Shown: positions 1-8,898 of the stretch, piece by piece
How positions within the stretch are numbered: the first letter of the stretch is position 1
Layout: the number at the start of each line of letters is the position of its first letter
Source of the DNA: Oscillospiraceae bacterium
GTDB taxonomy: Bacteria > Bacillota > Clostridia > Oscillospirales > Acutalibacteraceae
Direction: 5' to 3'
Assembly (NCBI GenBank): GCA_029227055.1
Contig: JAQXZE010000020.1
Coordinates: 1-32,996, forward strand
Length of the DNA stretch: 32,996 bases
The notes under the pieces: generated by a model
What the model was told of the DNA's origin: nothing
The model's database searches: none
What the model saw: only the letters and a program-made list of their open reading frames with translations
Translations under genes and position numbers: made by a program

Positions 1-1
1 T

Positions 2-1024
2 CATCCTGAAATTGACGCAAGGTTTGTAATTTTGCCGCACTCTAAGGATTTTGCCCGTATGCAGAAAATCGGACCTGTAGTAAAAAAAGATTCAAGAAAG
101 CATAAAATTCTTTCGCTTTTGTGTGAATATATTATTTCCAGTCAAGCAGAGCTTGAAACCTACAATCCTTTGCGACGCAGCAATCACGCTTTCCGTGATA
201 TGTGGACTGCTGTTAAATTTGTGTTTTTACAGCACGGTATAGCACAAAGTGACCTTTCGGGATGGCTAAATAAGAATAAAAAGCGCTTTCACGGTCTTGT
301 ATGTACTGCAAATCCTGAGTATAAAGCCTTTTTCGAGTATGATTATCGCTATAACGAAAAAGAAATTTGGCTTACGGGTCTGCCGAGATTTGACCGCCTT
401 TATGACGAATCACAAAGAAAAATCACCATTATGCCAACATGGAGAAAGCGTTTAGCAGGCAAATGGGACCCTGATACAGATGTTTGGACCCTTGCTGACG
501 GTTTTAAACAAAGCGAGTATTATAAATTTTATAATTCACTTATAAACGACGAAAGGCTACTTGCAGCCGCCGAAAAGTACGGTTATACTCTAGGCTTTTT
601 CCCTCATCCGACACTTCAGCCGCATATAAACCTGTTTGACAAGGCAAAATCGGTTGAGTTTATGGACTCTTCTACAGCGTATAGAGATGTTTATGCTCAA
701 AGTGACCTTTTGATTACCGACTATTCCTCTGCGGTGTTTGATTTTGTGTATCTTGGCAAGCCAATAATCTATTCGCAGTTCGATTTTGAGGACTTCTTTG
801 ACGGCTCGCATGTAGGCACAGCGGGTTATTTCAGCTATGAGCGTGACGGCTTTGGCGAGGTTTGCTACGACCTTGATAATACCGTTAATACCATTATTGA
901 GTATATGGAAAACGGATGCAAGCTAAAGGATAAATACCGTGAGCGAGTTGACGGGTTCTTTGCTTTCAGGGATAAAAACAATTGTGAGCGTGTTTACAAA
1001 AAAATCATTGAAACACGAGACTGA
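2..1024 (+). CDS. CDP-glycerol:glycerophosphate glycerophosphotransferase-like protein (TagF/TagB family), 5'-truncated by window edge
   Basis: The frame is open from base 2 (HPEIDARFVILPHSKDF...), so the TTG at 32 is probably not the real start. Family-like motifs: QHGIAQSDLSGW, LTGLPRFDRLY, TWRKRLAGKW, HPTLQP, LLITDYSSAVFDFVYLGKPIIYSQFD. Confidence 0.85.
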   Translation, partial: HPEIDARFVILPHSKDFARMQKIGPVVKKDSRKHKILSLLCEYIISSQAELETYNPLRRSNHAFRDMWTAVKFVFLQHGIAQSDLSGWLNKNKKRFHGLVCTANPEYKAFFEYDYRYNEKEIWLTGLPRFDRLYDESQRKITIMPTWRKRLAGKWDPDTDVWTLADGFKQSEYYKFYNSLINDERLLAAAEKYGYTLGFFPHPTLQPHINLFDKAKSVEFMDSSTAYRDVYAQSDLLITDYSSAVFDFVYLGKPIIYSQFDFEDFFDGSHVGTAGYFSYERDGFGEVCYDLDNTVNTIIEYMENGCKLKDKYRERVDGFFAFRDKNNCERVYKKIIETRD

Positions 1025-1087
1025 AAAGCCCCTTAAATCTAAACTATCATAGTTTAAATGGATGCTTTTCTTTCTATTGAATAATAA

Positions 1088-1112
1088 AAAAGCCGTGATT
1101 TTCACGGCTTTT
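1088..1112. terminator. Bidirectional intrinsic terminator
   Basis: Perfect stem AAAAGCCGTGA/TCACGGCTTTT with a 3-nt loop and T/A tracts; lies between convergent genes. Confidence 0.8.
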
Positions 1113-1326
1113 ATTTTTGTAGCTTTGGATTGTCTGTTCTTTCTAAAAGATAATCAATCGAAATGTTAAAATAGTCCGCAATTTTTATGAGTTCGGTTAT
1201 ACCTGGCTCACGCTCGCCCGTTTCATAACGGCTGATGGTATTTTGGTTTGTGTTTAAGTCAAAAGCCATTTTGAGTTGAGAAATGCCCCTTGATTTTCTG
1301 ATTTCCTTTAATCTCAAAAAAATCAC
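1111..1326 (-). CDS. XRE-family helix-turn-helix transcriptional regulator
   Basis: LKEIRKSRGISQLKMAFDLNTNQNTISRYETGEREPGITELIKIADYFNISIDYLL is a classic HTH_3 domain. Start may be TTG at 1317 behind an AAGAGGTG ribosome-binding site. Confidence 0.9.
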   Translation of the reverse strand: MIFLRLKEIRKSRGISQLKMAFDLNTNQNTISRYETGEREPGITELIKIADYFNISIDYLLERTDNPKLQK

Positions 1327-1329
1327 CTC

Positions 1330-1382
1330 TTGACACTATTATCCCACATTGGTATAATATAAATATCCCAATTTGGTATAAT
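1330..1382 (+). promoter_or_regulatory. sigma70-type promoter overlapped by tandem operator-like repeats
   Basis: TTGACA (1330-1335), 17 bp, TATAAT (1353-1358). Repeated motif ATCCCAcATTGGTATAAT / ATCCCAaTTTGGTATAAT (1341-1358 and 1365-1382); the second contains the palindrome CCAA-T-TTGG. Confidence 0.7.
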
Positions 1383-1394
1383 CAGGAGAACGAA

Positions 1395-2105
1395 ATGAAG
1401 AAATTCGCAGTTATAGTGGTAATTGTGGTAGTAGCGATTTTTGCAACTTCGCTTTTTATAAAAAGACAAGAGCCGAAAAATGAAAAGCAGTTTCTTCCGC
1501 AAGAGAAAGAGAAAATGATAGAGGTAGAGGGGGTATGTCAGTATCCCGAATTACCGACAGGATGCGAGTCGGCGGCAGCCGTTACGGTGATGAGATATTA
1601 CGGTGCCGACATAACGGCGGCGGAATTTGCAAGAAATCTGCTTGAGAGTAGCAGAGATTTTTATAGCATAGAGGGAGTATTACACGGGCCAAATCCAAAC
1701 GAAGTGTTTGCAGGTGACCCCTTTTCAGAAAATGCATACGGTTGTTTTGCAGAACCGATAGTTAAAGCGGTAAATAAAAGCGATTTCGGGCTAAGGGCGG
1801 TAAAAATAACCCATAAAACTTTAGCCGAGCTTTGCAAAGAATATATTGATAAAGATAAGCCTTTACTAATTTGGGCAACAATGAGTATGAAGCCGTCAAA
1901 AAACGGAAAGGAGTGGGTTTTGCCAAGCGGAGAAAGCTTCACTTGGATTTCAGGAGAGCATACATTGGTGCTTGTAGGATACGATGATGAATATTATTTT
2001 TTCAAGGATTCACAGTCGGGCAGTACCGTTGGATACGAAAAAGCGATTGCCGAAAAAAGATTTTTAGAGCTTGGAAGCCAAGCGGTTTATATAGATAGCA
2101 AATAA
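1395..2105 (+). CDS. C39-like cysteine peptidase family protein (Peptidase_C39_2 type), N-terminal TM/signal anchor
   Basis: N-terminal hydrophobic segment, then YPELPTGCESAAAVTVMRYYG (Cys), GEHTLVLVGYDDEYYFFKDS (His/Asp). Confidence 0.8.
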   Translation: MKKFAVIVVIVVVAIFATSLFIKRQEPKNEKQFLPQEKEKMIEVEGVCQYPELPTGCESAAAVTVMRYYGADITAAEFARNLLESSRDFYSIEGVLHGPNPNEVFAGDPFSENAYGCFAEPIVKAVNKSDFGLRAVKITHKTLAELCKEYIDKDKPLLIWATMSMKPSKNGKEWVLPSGESFTWISGEHTLVLVGYDDEYYFFKDSQSGSTVGYEKAIAEKRFLELGSQAVYIDSK

Positions 2106-2150
2106 CCTCCATCTAAACAGGTGGGGTTGTTTTTTATATCATAAACATAC

Positions 2151-2171
2151 GACCTCTTGTTTAAAGAGGTC
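2151..2171. terminator. Hairpin GACCTCTTGTTTAAAGAGGTC (terminator-like)
   Basis: Perfect inverted repeat GACCTCTT/AAGAGGTC; a weaker hairpin followed by a T-tract also sits at ~2103-2136. Confidence 0.5.
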
Positions 2172-2343
2172 TATATGGATGCTTGTGGCATAATAGGGAC
2201 AAAATAAAAGCAGAAACGCAGTTTATATATAGCTTGAAAAATCTTTTAAAAAATGATATATTTAAAACAATAAAGTGTTGTTAAAAAACACGGAGAACGG
2301 TTCACTATATTTACAAAACTATTACAGAATGTGAGGAAAAAAG

Positions 2344-3612
2344 ATGATCTATGCAGCAATTGCGCTATTTGCGGTAACCTATATTTTAATGCTCGCCTTT
2401 GGCAAGTACAGACCGTATATCGCGCTCGCATCTGCCTTCGTTTTTATTGTTTCGGGGATGCTGTCGGTAGGCAACATTATTGAGAACATAGATTTTAATG
2501 TGCTTTTAATGATTGCGGGTACAATGGGAATTGTGGCTCTGTTTATCGAAAGTCATATGCCTGAGCTGCTTGCCGATTTAATAATGGAAAAGGTTCCGAA
2601 TATTAAGTGGGCGGCAGTTGCAATGGCTCTGTTTTCGGGAATCATTTCGGCGTTTGTTGATAATGTGGCTACCGTTTTAATGGTAGCGCCTGTAGCCCTT
2701 GAAATCTGCAAAAAGCTTAAAACAAATCCTGTGCCCTTCATCATAGCAATTGCGGTTTCTTCAAATTTACAGGGTGCGGCAACCTTGGTTGGAGACACAA
2801 CCGCCATCATGCTAGGCTCTGCCCTTGATATGAGCTTTATGGACTTCTTCTGGTATAAGGGTAGACCCGGTATGTTCTTTATTGTAGAGCTGGGCGCTAT
2901 TCTTTCAGCATTAATAGTAGCGTTTGTTTTCCGCAAAGAAAAAGGCGCTATTCCAAGGGGAGCTGAGCGTACAAAGGTTACAGACTATGTGCCGACCTAT
3001 CTTTTGTCAGGTACGATTTTACTGCTTATTTTGGCATCCTTTATACCTAACAAGCCCGATGTCACAAACGGACTTATCTGCTGCGGACTTCTTTTAACAG
3101 GTATAATTTATAATTTTGCCAAAAAGAGAACCCTTGCGGCGATAACAGCACCCTTAAAAGAAATTGATTTTGAAACAATCGGTCTTTTACTTGGCCTTTT
3201 CTTGATGATAGGCGGAATTGCCGAACAGGGTGTAATCGCGGCGGCTGCAAAGCTACTTGCAAAGGCAGGCGGCGGAAACATTTTCTTGCTTTATACCGTT
3301 ATTGTATGGGCTTCTGTATTAATTTCTGCATTTATTGATAATATTCCTTATGTTGCAACTATGATACCTGTTATTGCAGGTTTGGCTTCTGCGCTTAATA
3401 TTGACCCTACAGTACTTTATTTTGGTCTGCTTTCGGGCGCTACTTTAGGCGGTAACTGTACTCCTATCGGCGCTTCTGCAAATATTGCGGGTATCGGTAT
3501 TTTGCGCAAAGAGGGATACACCGTTAAAAATTCCGATTTCTTTAAAATAGGAATACCCTTTACATTAGCGGCGATAATTCCCGCTTACATTTTCCTTTGG
3601 ATTATGTACTGA
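2344..3612 (+). CDS. SLC13 / ArsB-NhaD superfamily permease (anion or Na+/H+ transporter)
   Basis: About 11 hydrophobic segments; duplicated motifs SAFVDNVATVLMVAPVALEI and SAFIDNIPYVATMIPVIAGLA; GGNCTPIGASANIAGIGI. Confidence 0.85.
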   Translation: MIYAAIALFAVTYILMLAFGKYRPYIALASAFVFIVSGMLSVGNIIENIDFNVLLMIAGTMGIVALFIESHMPELLADLIMEKVPNIKWAAVAMALFSGIISAFVDNVATVLMVAPVALEICKKLKTNPVPFIIAIAVSSNLQGAATLVGDTTAIMLGSALDMSFMDFFWYKGRPGMFFIVELGAILSALIVAFVFRKEKGAIPRGAERTKVTDYVPTYLLSGTILLLILASFIPNKPDVTNGLICCGLLLTGIIYNFAKKRTLAAITAPLKEIDFETIGLLLGLFLMIGGIAEQGVIAAAAKLLAKAGGGNIFLLYTVIVWASVLISAFIDNIPYVATMIPVIAGLASALNIDPTVLYFGLLSGATLGGNCTPIGASANIAGIGILRKEGYTVKNSDFFKIGIPFTLAAIIPAYIFLWIMY

Positions 3613-3653
3613 ATATAAAAGTTTAAAGGTTTAAAATAAAAAGGGGAAAATAT

Positions 3654-3953
3654 ATGCCAAAACTACTTGAAAATTTAAAGCAAACAGCCTTTGCAATTAT
3701 ACCTGACAGAGAAGACTTGGCCAAGGCGGTTCACCCAAGACTAGATTTTTTGCTTTTGGTTTTAAGAAATATATTTGTAGGTGCTTCTGTGCTGTTTTTT
3801 GTAGCGGCACTCTTTATACAAAACGGACCGCACAATGTTTTAAAGGTGGTCGGATATTTCGCGGGTGCGGCGGCATATATTTTTGAGTGTCTTGCCGTTA
3901 CCGACTGCTTTCAGACCAAGGTTCGACACACCGAAATGTTTATGGTTTACTGA
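3654..3953 (+). CDS. Small integral membrane protein, possibly truncated by an in-frame TGA at 3951-3953
   Basis: 99 aa with two hydrophobic helices. The same frame continues after the TGA as FGPLYILLGFDYIF* to 3998. Confidence 0.6.
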   Translation: MPKLLENLKQTAFAIIPDREDLAKAVHPRLDFLLLVLRNIFVGASVLFFVAALFIQNGPHNVLKVVGYFAGAAAYIFECLAVTDCFQTKVRHTEMFMVY

Positions 3954-4012
3954 TTTGGTCCGCTATATATTTTGTTGGGCTTTGACTACATATTTTAAAG
4001 TTTTTAAAAAAA

Positions 4013-4036
4013 GAGTTCGCATTGAACTCTCTTTTT
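4013..4036 (+). terminator. Intrinsic terminator
   Basis: GAGTTC-gcatt-GAACTC followed by CTTTTTT. Confidence 0.8.
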
Positions 4037-4055
4037 TGTTGGTTTATGTAACGAA

Positions 4056-4079
4056 AACTACCGGCACGGCCGGTAGTTA
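4056..4079. repeat. 10-bp inverted repeat hairpin AACTACCGGC-acg-GCCGGTAGTT
   Basis: Perfect inverted repeat with a 3-nt loop at ~4057-4079; overlaps the stop codon of the AraC-family gene. Confidence 0.75.
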
Positions 4080-4907
4080 TGATTTCCTATAGTGTCGCGG
4101 CGATTTGCCGTAGAATTTTTTGTAAACTCTACTGAAATAGTTATAATCGGAAAAACCGACAAGTGAAGCAATTTCCGTTATAGGAAGCTCGGTGGTTTTA
4201 AGCAAACGCTTTGCTTTATGCATCCTTCTGTACAAAATGTATTTTGAGATTCCCATATTTAAATTTTTTCTGAATATTTCATATAGCTTTGTTCTGCCTA
4301 CATTTAGCTCACAACACAATAATTCAATATTAATCTCCTCGTTTAAATGCTCTTCAATATACAATTTAGAAGACTCAATTATTTTATTATGTTCAGGCTT
4401 TATCAGTTCTTTGTAAATTATATACGATGTACAAGCTTCCATTATTTTAGCAGCTGCGAGGATTCGCTGTTCTTCTTTATACGGAATTTCATTTATTCCG
4501 CTATTTAGATTCTGTATATCAAGATTGTATTTTTCGTTTAGTTTTTCCGCATATTTGTAAAGATGTTCTTTATTGGGGCAGTCGGTTATTTGACCAAACA
4601 TTAAATAACCGATTGTTTTTTCGTTTTCATGCAAAGGCATTACAGCTTCAACCAAGCCGGCATGGCATTTGTAAACAATAAGAGAGTTTTGCTTTTCGCA
4701 TTCCAAAAAAGAACGACGGTCGGCATAGTTACATTTTCTTCTAGTTTTCGGATAACTTTTCATTGTTTTGCAAAAAGTACAGTTATCCTCAGGGTATGCC
4801 ATAATTTCTTTGAAATCAGTATCAAATAAAACGAATCTAATACCTGAAAGGATATGGAAAGATTTCATTAACGATTCTAACTGAGATTTATCTAACGAAA
4901 TTGACAT
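4077..4907 (-). CDS. AraC-family transcriptional regulator with N-terminal PocR-type sensory domain
   Basis: C-terminal double HTH (INIELLCCELNVGRTKLYEIFRKNLNMGISKYILYRRMHKAKRLL...ITEIASLVGFSDYNYFSRVYKKFYGKSPRHYRKS). Cys-rich N-terminal domain (CTFCKTMKSYPKTRRKC...YKCHAGLVEAVMPL...IGYLMFGQI) fits PocR. Start MSISLDK preferred over the longer ORF (to 5024), which overlaps the divergent gene. Confidence 0.88.
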   Translation of the reverse strand: MSISLDKSQLESLMKSFHILSGIRFVLFDTDFKEIMAYPEDNCTFCKTMKSYPKTRRKCNYADRRSFLECEKQNSLIVYKCHAGLVEAVMPLHENEKTIGYLMFGQITDCPNKEHLYKYAEKLNEKYNLDIQNLNSGINEIPYKEEQRILAAAKIMEACTSYIIYKELIKPEHNKIIESSKLYIEEHLNEEINIELLCCELNVGRTKLYEIFRKNLNMGISKYILYRRMHKAKRLLKTTELPITEIASLVGFSDYNYFSRVYKKFYGKSPRHYRKS

Positions 4908-4922
4908 AAAATCCGTTCCTCC

Positions 4923-4999
4923 GTACAAATTTACAATTTTTTGTATGATGTTGACTATAATTATATCAAATATCAAGATAAAATTAAAGTACAAATTTA
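4923..4999. promoter_or_regulatory. Divergent control region with repeated GTACAAATTTA operator candidates
   Basis: GTACAAATTTA at 4923-4933 and 4989-4999 (66 bp apart, same strand). The first also begins an imperfect palindrome TACAAA...TTTTGTA. TTGACT at ~4951 is a possible -35. Confidence 0.45.
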
Positions 5000-5012
5000 A
5001 GGAGGTAATCCT

Positions 5013-6416
5013 ATGAAAAAACAAACATTTGCATTATTTTTTGGCAACCGTGGTTTTATGCCGGCCGAGCTTATCGAAGGTGCTCGTGAAGACATGGTAA
5101 AGGCCGTGACTGAGGCAGGCTATAATTACCTTATTATGGATAAAGACGCTACTCGCTACGGGGCGGTAGAAACCAGAGATGAGGGTAGGGCATATGCTGC
5201 CTGGCTTAAGTCTCATGAGGGCGAATATGACGGTGTTATTCTCTGCATGCCTATATTTATTGATGAGAACGGTGCCATCGCAGCCCTTCAGGATGCTGGC
5301 GTTCCTATTCTTATGCAGGCATATCCCGACGAAATAGGAAAGATGGATTTTCAGCATCGTAGAGATGCATATTGCGGAAAATTCTCTGTAACCGATGTTT
5401 TTGAGCAGTACAAGGTTCCTTATACTGTTATGAAGCCGCATGTTGTAGATCCGCTGACACCTGAGTTTACAAAAAATCTTCATGATTTTGCGGCAGTATG
5501 TCGTGTAGTGAATGGAATGAAGCGTTTTACAATTGGTTGCATCGGTGCTCGCACTACGGCATTCAAGACAGTACGTTTTGATGAGCTTACAATGCAGAGA
5601 CATGGTATTAATGTTGAATCATTTGACCTCTCAGAGCTTTTCGAGTTTGTCCGTGCTAAGGATGATAACGATGAAAAGGTTATCGCAAAGAAGAAGGTTC
5701 TTGAAAACTATACCGATTTCTCAAACGTGCCTGAGGATAAGAAGAATATGCTCGCAAAAATCAGCGTTGTTATTGATGAATACATAGAAGAGTATCATCT
5801 TGATGCAATAGCACTTCGCTGCTGGAATGAGATGGAGACATATCTTAGAGTTTGTCCTTGCGTACTGATTTCCGAGCTTAATGACCGTGGCATTACTGCT
5901 TCTTGCGAAATTGATATGTGTTCAGCTATTACTATGCGTGCGCTTTCTCTTGCAACCGAAGGCCCTGCAGCCTGTCTTGATTGGAACAACAACTACGGAG
6001 AAGATCCTGATAAGGTCATACTTTTCCATTGCGGTTCTACAGCACAGAAACTTATGGCAGGAAAGGGAACTGTAACCTCTCATAAGATGTTTGATAAGGG
6101 CGATCCGGGCAGCGGATGGGGCACCAACGAGGGAAGAATTGCCGCATTCCCGATGACCTTCTCCAACTGTAAGACCGAAGATGGTAAGATTACGATTTAC
6201 TTTAGTGAAGGTGAGTTTACCGACGACAATATTGAAAAAGAATTCTTCGGTTGCGGCGGTGTCGCTAAAATTGACAATTTACAAGATAAGCTCATACGCT
6301 TAGCACGTGGTGGATTTAAGCATCATACTACAGTAGCAAACGGACACGTTAAAGAGATTTTAGAGGAAGCGTTTAAATATTATCTCGGCTATGATGTCGT
6401 AAACATAGAGGGATAA
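5013..6416 (+). CDS. L-fucose/L-arabinose isomerase-family sugar isomerase
   Basis: Preceded by RBS AAGGAGGT. Contains ITASCEIDMCSAITMRAL (E-x-D metal-ligand-like motif of FucI/AraA), AACLDWNNNYGEDPDKVILFHCGSTAQ. Confidence 0.85.
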   Translation: MKKQTFALFFGNRGFMPAELIEGAREDMVKAVTEAGYNYLIMDKDATRYGAVETRDEGRAYAAWLKSHEGEYDGVILCMPIFIDENGAIAALQDAGVPILMQAYPDEIGKMDFQHRRDAYCGKFSVTDVFEQYKVPYTVMKPHVVDPLTPEFTKNLHDFAAVCRVVNGMKRFTIGCIGARTTAFKTVRFDELTMQRHGINVESFDLSELFEFVRAKDDNDEKVIAKKKVLENYTDFSNVPEDKKNMLAKISVVIDEYIEEYHLDAIALRCWNEMETYLRVCPCVLISELNDRGITASCEIDMCSAITMRALSLATEGPAACLDWNNNYGEDPDKVILFHCGSTAQKLMAGKGTVTSHKMFDKGDPGSGWGTNEGRIAAFPMTFSNCKTEDGKITIYFSEGEFTDDNIEKEFFGCGGVAKIDNLQDKLIRLARGGFKHHTTVANGHVKEILEEAFKYYLGYDVVNIEG

Positions 6417-6418
6417 TT

Positions 6419-7897
6419 ATGGTATTTGGTGGACTTGATGTAGGAACGACTGGCTGTAAGATAGCCCTCTATAGCGATGAGTCGCAGCTGCTTCGCACCT
6501 ATTATAAGGAATATGATGTTATTCGCAACAACGGTCAACACGAAATTAATTTTGCCGATGTCAGAGGAGGGGTTCTAGAACTTCTGAAAATGGCAGTAAA
6601 GGACTATAAGGTCGAAGCATTAGGTATCACGAGCTTTGGTGAGACCTTTGCTATGCTTGATGAGAACGATAACATTTTAGCACCGTCAATGCTTTATACC
6701 GACCCTAGAGGAGAGGCAGAGTGCAAAGAACTTTGCGATGTGCTCGGTGAGGAAAGACTTACCTTGCTCACAGGCGTAAAGCCTCATCCTATGTACAGCA
6801 TCTCGAAGATAATGTGGCACAAAAATAACAATCCCGAAGCCTTTTCCAAGTGCAAAAGGATACTTCTCGGTGAGGATTTTATTGTTTACAGTATTACTGG
6901 CAAGGCGCAGATAGATTATTCTCTTGCCGCCCGTACGGCAGCTTTTGATATTGAGAAAAAGTGCTGGATAGAGGAGATTTTTAATGAGGCCGGGGTAGAT
7001 GCTTCGCTTATGTCTGAACCTGTGCCTGCAGGCACAGAGGCGGGAGTTACAACCGCCGAAATAAAGAATATACTTGGCATAGATTACGATATAACCATAG
7101 TAAACGGTTGTCACGATCAGGTGGCGGGTATGATTGGCTCGGGTATATTTGAGACCTATCAAGCTATGGACGGTACAGGTACGGTTGAATGTATACCTGT
7201 TATCTTGAATCAAAAGCCGACCGATATAAATTTCTATGAGGGTGGATACTCTGTTGTGCCTTATCTTGGTGGGCAGTATGCTTGCTACGCTCTTTCCTTT
7301 ACGGGTGGTGCAACACTTAAATGGTTCCGTGACAATTTTGCCGAGCTTGAATGGAAGGCCGCTGAAAATGAGGGCAAAAACGTTTATGCCGAGCTTGATA
7401 GCAAGGTTTCTGATAAGCCTACGGGAATACTTGTTCTACCCCACTTTGCAGGTGCTGCAACACCTTATATGGACAACGATTCAAAGGCAGCTTTTATAGG
7501 AGTTACCCTTGAAACTACAAAGTATGATCTATATAAAGCCTTAATGGAAGGCACCTCATACGAAATGCTGCTCAATTTCAATACAATGAAGGCCATGACG
7601 GGTGAAATTGAGGAAATTAGAGCAACGGGTGGGGGAGCCACTTCGGATGTTTGGCTTCAAATAAAGGCAGATATTCTTGATACTGAAATAACAGCTCTTT
7701 CTTGTAAAGAGGTAGGAGCAGCAGGAACTGCAGCGCTTGCAGGCCTTGCTGTAGGAGTGTTTACGGAGCTTAACAAAGCGGTAGAAAAAATGGCTCCTGT
7801 TCGCAAGGTGTTTAAATCTACTGCCGAAAACGTTTCGATCTACAATGAACTCTATAAAAAATATGCTAATTTATATGGCGCGGTAAAGGGGTTGTAA
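6419..7897 (+). CDS. FGGY-family carbohydrate kinase
   Basis: GGLDVGTTGCKIALYS; GCHDQVAGMIGSGIF; MDGTGTVE; EIRATGGGATSDVWLQIKADIL; CKEVGAAGTAALAGLAVG. Confidence 0.92.
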   Translation: MVFGGLDVGTTGCKIALYSDESQLLRTYYKEYDVIRNNGQHEINFADVRGGVLELLKMAVKDYKVEALGITSFGETFAMLDENDNILAPSMLYTDPRGEAECKELCDVLGEERLTLLTGVKPHPMYSISKIMWHKNNNPEAFSKCKRILLGEDFIVYSITGKAQIDYSLAARTAAFDIEKKCWIEEIFNEAGVDASLMSEPVPAGTEAGVTTAEIKNILGIDYDITIVNGCHDQVAGMIGSGIFETYQAMDGTGTVECIPVILNQKPTDINFYEGGYSVVPYLGGQYACYALSFTGGATLKWFRDNFAELEWKAAENEGKNVYAELDSKVSDKPTGILVLPHFAGAATPYMDNDSKAAFIGVTLETTKYDLYKALMEGTSYEMLLNFNTMKAMTGEIEEIRATGGGATSDVWLQIKADILDTEITALSCKEVGAAGTAALAGLAVGVFTELNKAVEKMAPVRKVFKSTAENVSIYNELYKKYANLYGAVKGL

Positions 7898-8898
7898 TGA
7901 TGAAAGACTATGTAGGAAATTCTTTGCAGATAAGAGGCGCAGAGCAATATATACTGCAAAATGGTAAGGGCGACGGAATGCATTTCCTTTATATCCGCAA
8001 CGGATTGGGCTTAGAGGTATGGATTTCGCTTGACCGTGCAGGAGATGTTTCGCGTGTTAGTTTTAAAGGGGACAACATGGGTTATTTTGCACCTTGCGGA
8101 TATGTGGCGCCGGAGTATTATGACGGCGTGGGTGCGGGTTTTCTCAAATCATTTACCGCCGGATTTTTTACTACCTGTGGTCTTACTGCAGTAGGCTCTC
8201 CTTGTACTGACGAGGGCGAGGAGTTACCGTTACATGGAACTATTTCGCACATACCTGCCGAGCTTATGTGTAAGGAAGAGAACGAGAAAGAACTTGTAAT
8301 CAAATTGCGAATTACAGATGCACGAATTTTCGGCAGAAAGCTGGTAATGGATAGAATTTACCGTTTTTCCTATGTGGATAATAGTTTTGAAGTCTCTGAT
8401 AAGGTTACAAACCTTGCTGACGCCGAAACACCCTATATGATACTTTATCATTGCAATATGGGATATCCTTTGCTTAGCCAAAACAGTATAGTTAAAATAC
8501 CCAATAATAATATTTCTGCCAGAGATGAGCATGCAGAAAAGTTTTTGGATACTGCTTTGGATATGGAAAAACCGAAGGCTAATTATCAGGAGCGCTGCTA
8601 TTACTATGATGTAAAAGAGAAGAATAATATCGCAAAAGTGGGTATATACAATGCGGATATTAATAAAGGTGTTGTTTTAAGCTACGATAAGGCGAGTTTG
8701 CCTTGTTTTACTGAATGGAAAATGATGGGAAAGACCGACTATGTTTTAGGCTTAGAGCCGGGAAATTGCACTCCGGACGGCAGAGATGTACTGCGTAAAA
8801 AAGGCACTCTCAAATTTTTACAGCCTGATGAGAGCGGCATAACTACTGTTAGATTTACGTTTGTATCAGATGAAAAAGATTTTGAAGGGGAGATTTAG
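7897..8898 (+). CDS. DUF4432 / aldose 1-epimerase-like protein
   Basis: EVWISLDRAGDVSRVSFKGDNMGYFAPCGYVAPEYYD, FLKSFTAGFFTTCGLTAVGSPCTDEGEELPLHGTISHIPAE, LYHCNMGYPLL. 1-nt overlap with the upstream kinase stop. Confidence 0.8.
   Translation: MMKDYVGNSLQIRGAEQYILQNGKGDGMHFLYIRNGLGLEVWISLDRAGDVSRVSFKGDNMGYFAPCGYVAPEYYDGVGAGFLKSFTAGFFTTCGLTAVGSPCTDEGEELPLHGTISHIPAELMCKEENEKELVIKLRITDARIFGRKLVMDRIYRFSYVDNSFEVSDKVTNLADAETPYMILYHCNMGYPLLSQNSIVKIPNNNISARDEHAEKFLDTALDMEKPKANYQERCYYYDVKEKNNIAKVGIYNADINKGVVLSYDKASLPCFTEWKMMGKTDYVLGLEPGNCTPDGRDVLRKKGTLKFLQPDESGITTVRFTFVSDEKDFEGEI

Noticed and set aside
1411-1444. gtggtaattgtggtagtag low-complexity stretch as a repeat
   Set aside because: Encodes the Val/Ile-rich N-terminal TM helix of the C39-like protein.
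3865-4092. ORF of 75 aa
   Set aside because: Overlaps the small membrane protein in another frame and runs through a terminator; no coding signature.
4908-5024. Long N-terminal extension of the AraC ORF (MFFHRITSLNLYF...)
   Set aside because: It overlaps the start of the divergent isomerase and its RBS; MSISLDK at 4907 with its own upstream GGAGG-like site is better.
5034-5603. 189-aa minus-strand ORF inside the isomerase gene, and similar antisense ORFs (6686-7213, 10878-11330, 12828-13190)
   Set aside because: Antisense to strongly supported CDSs; compositions look like shadow frames.
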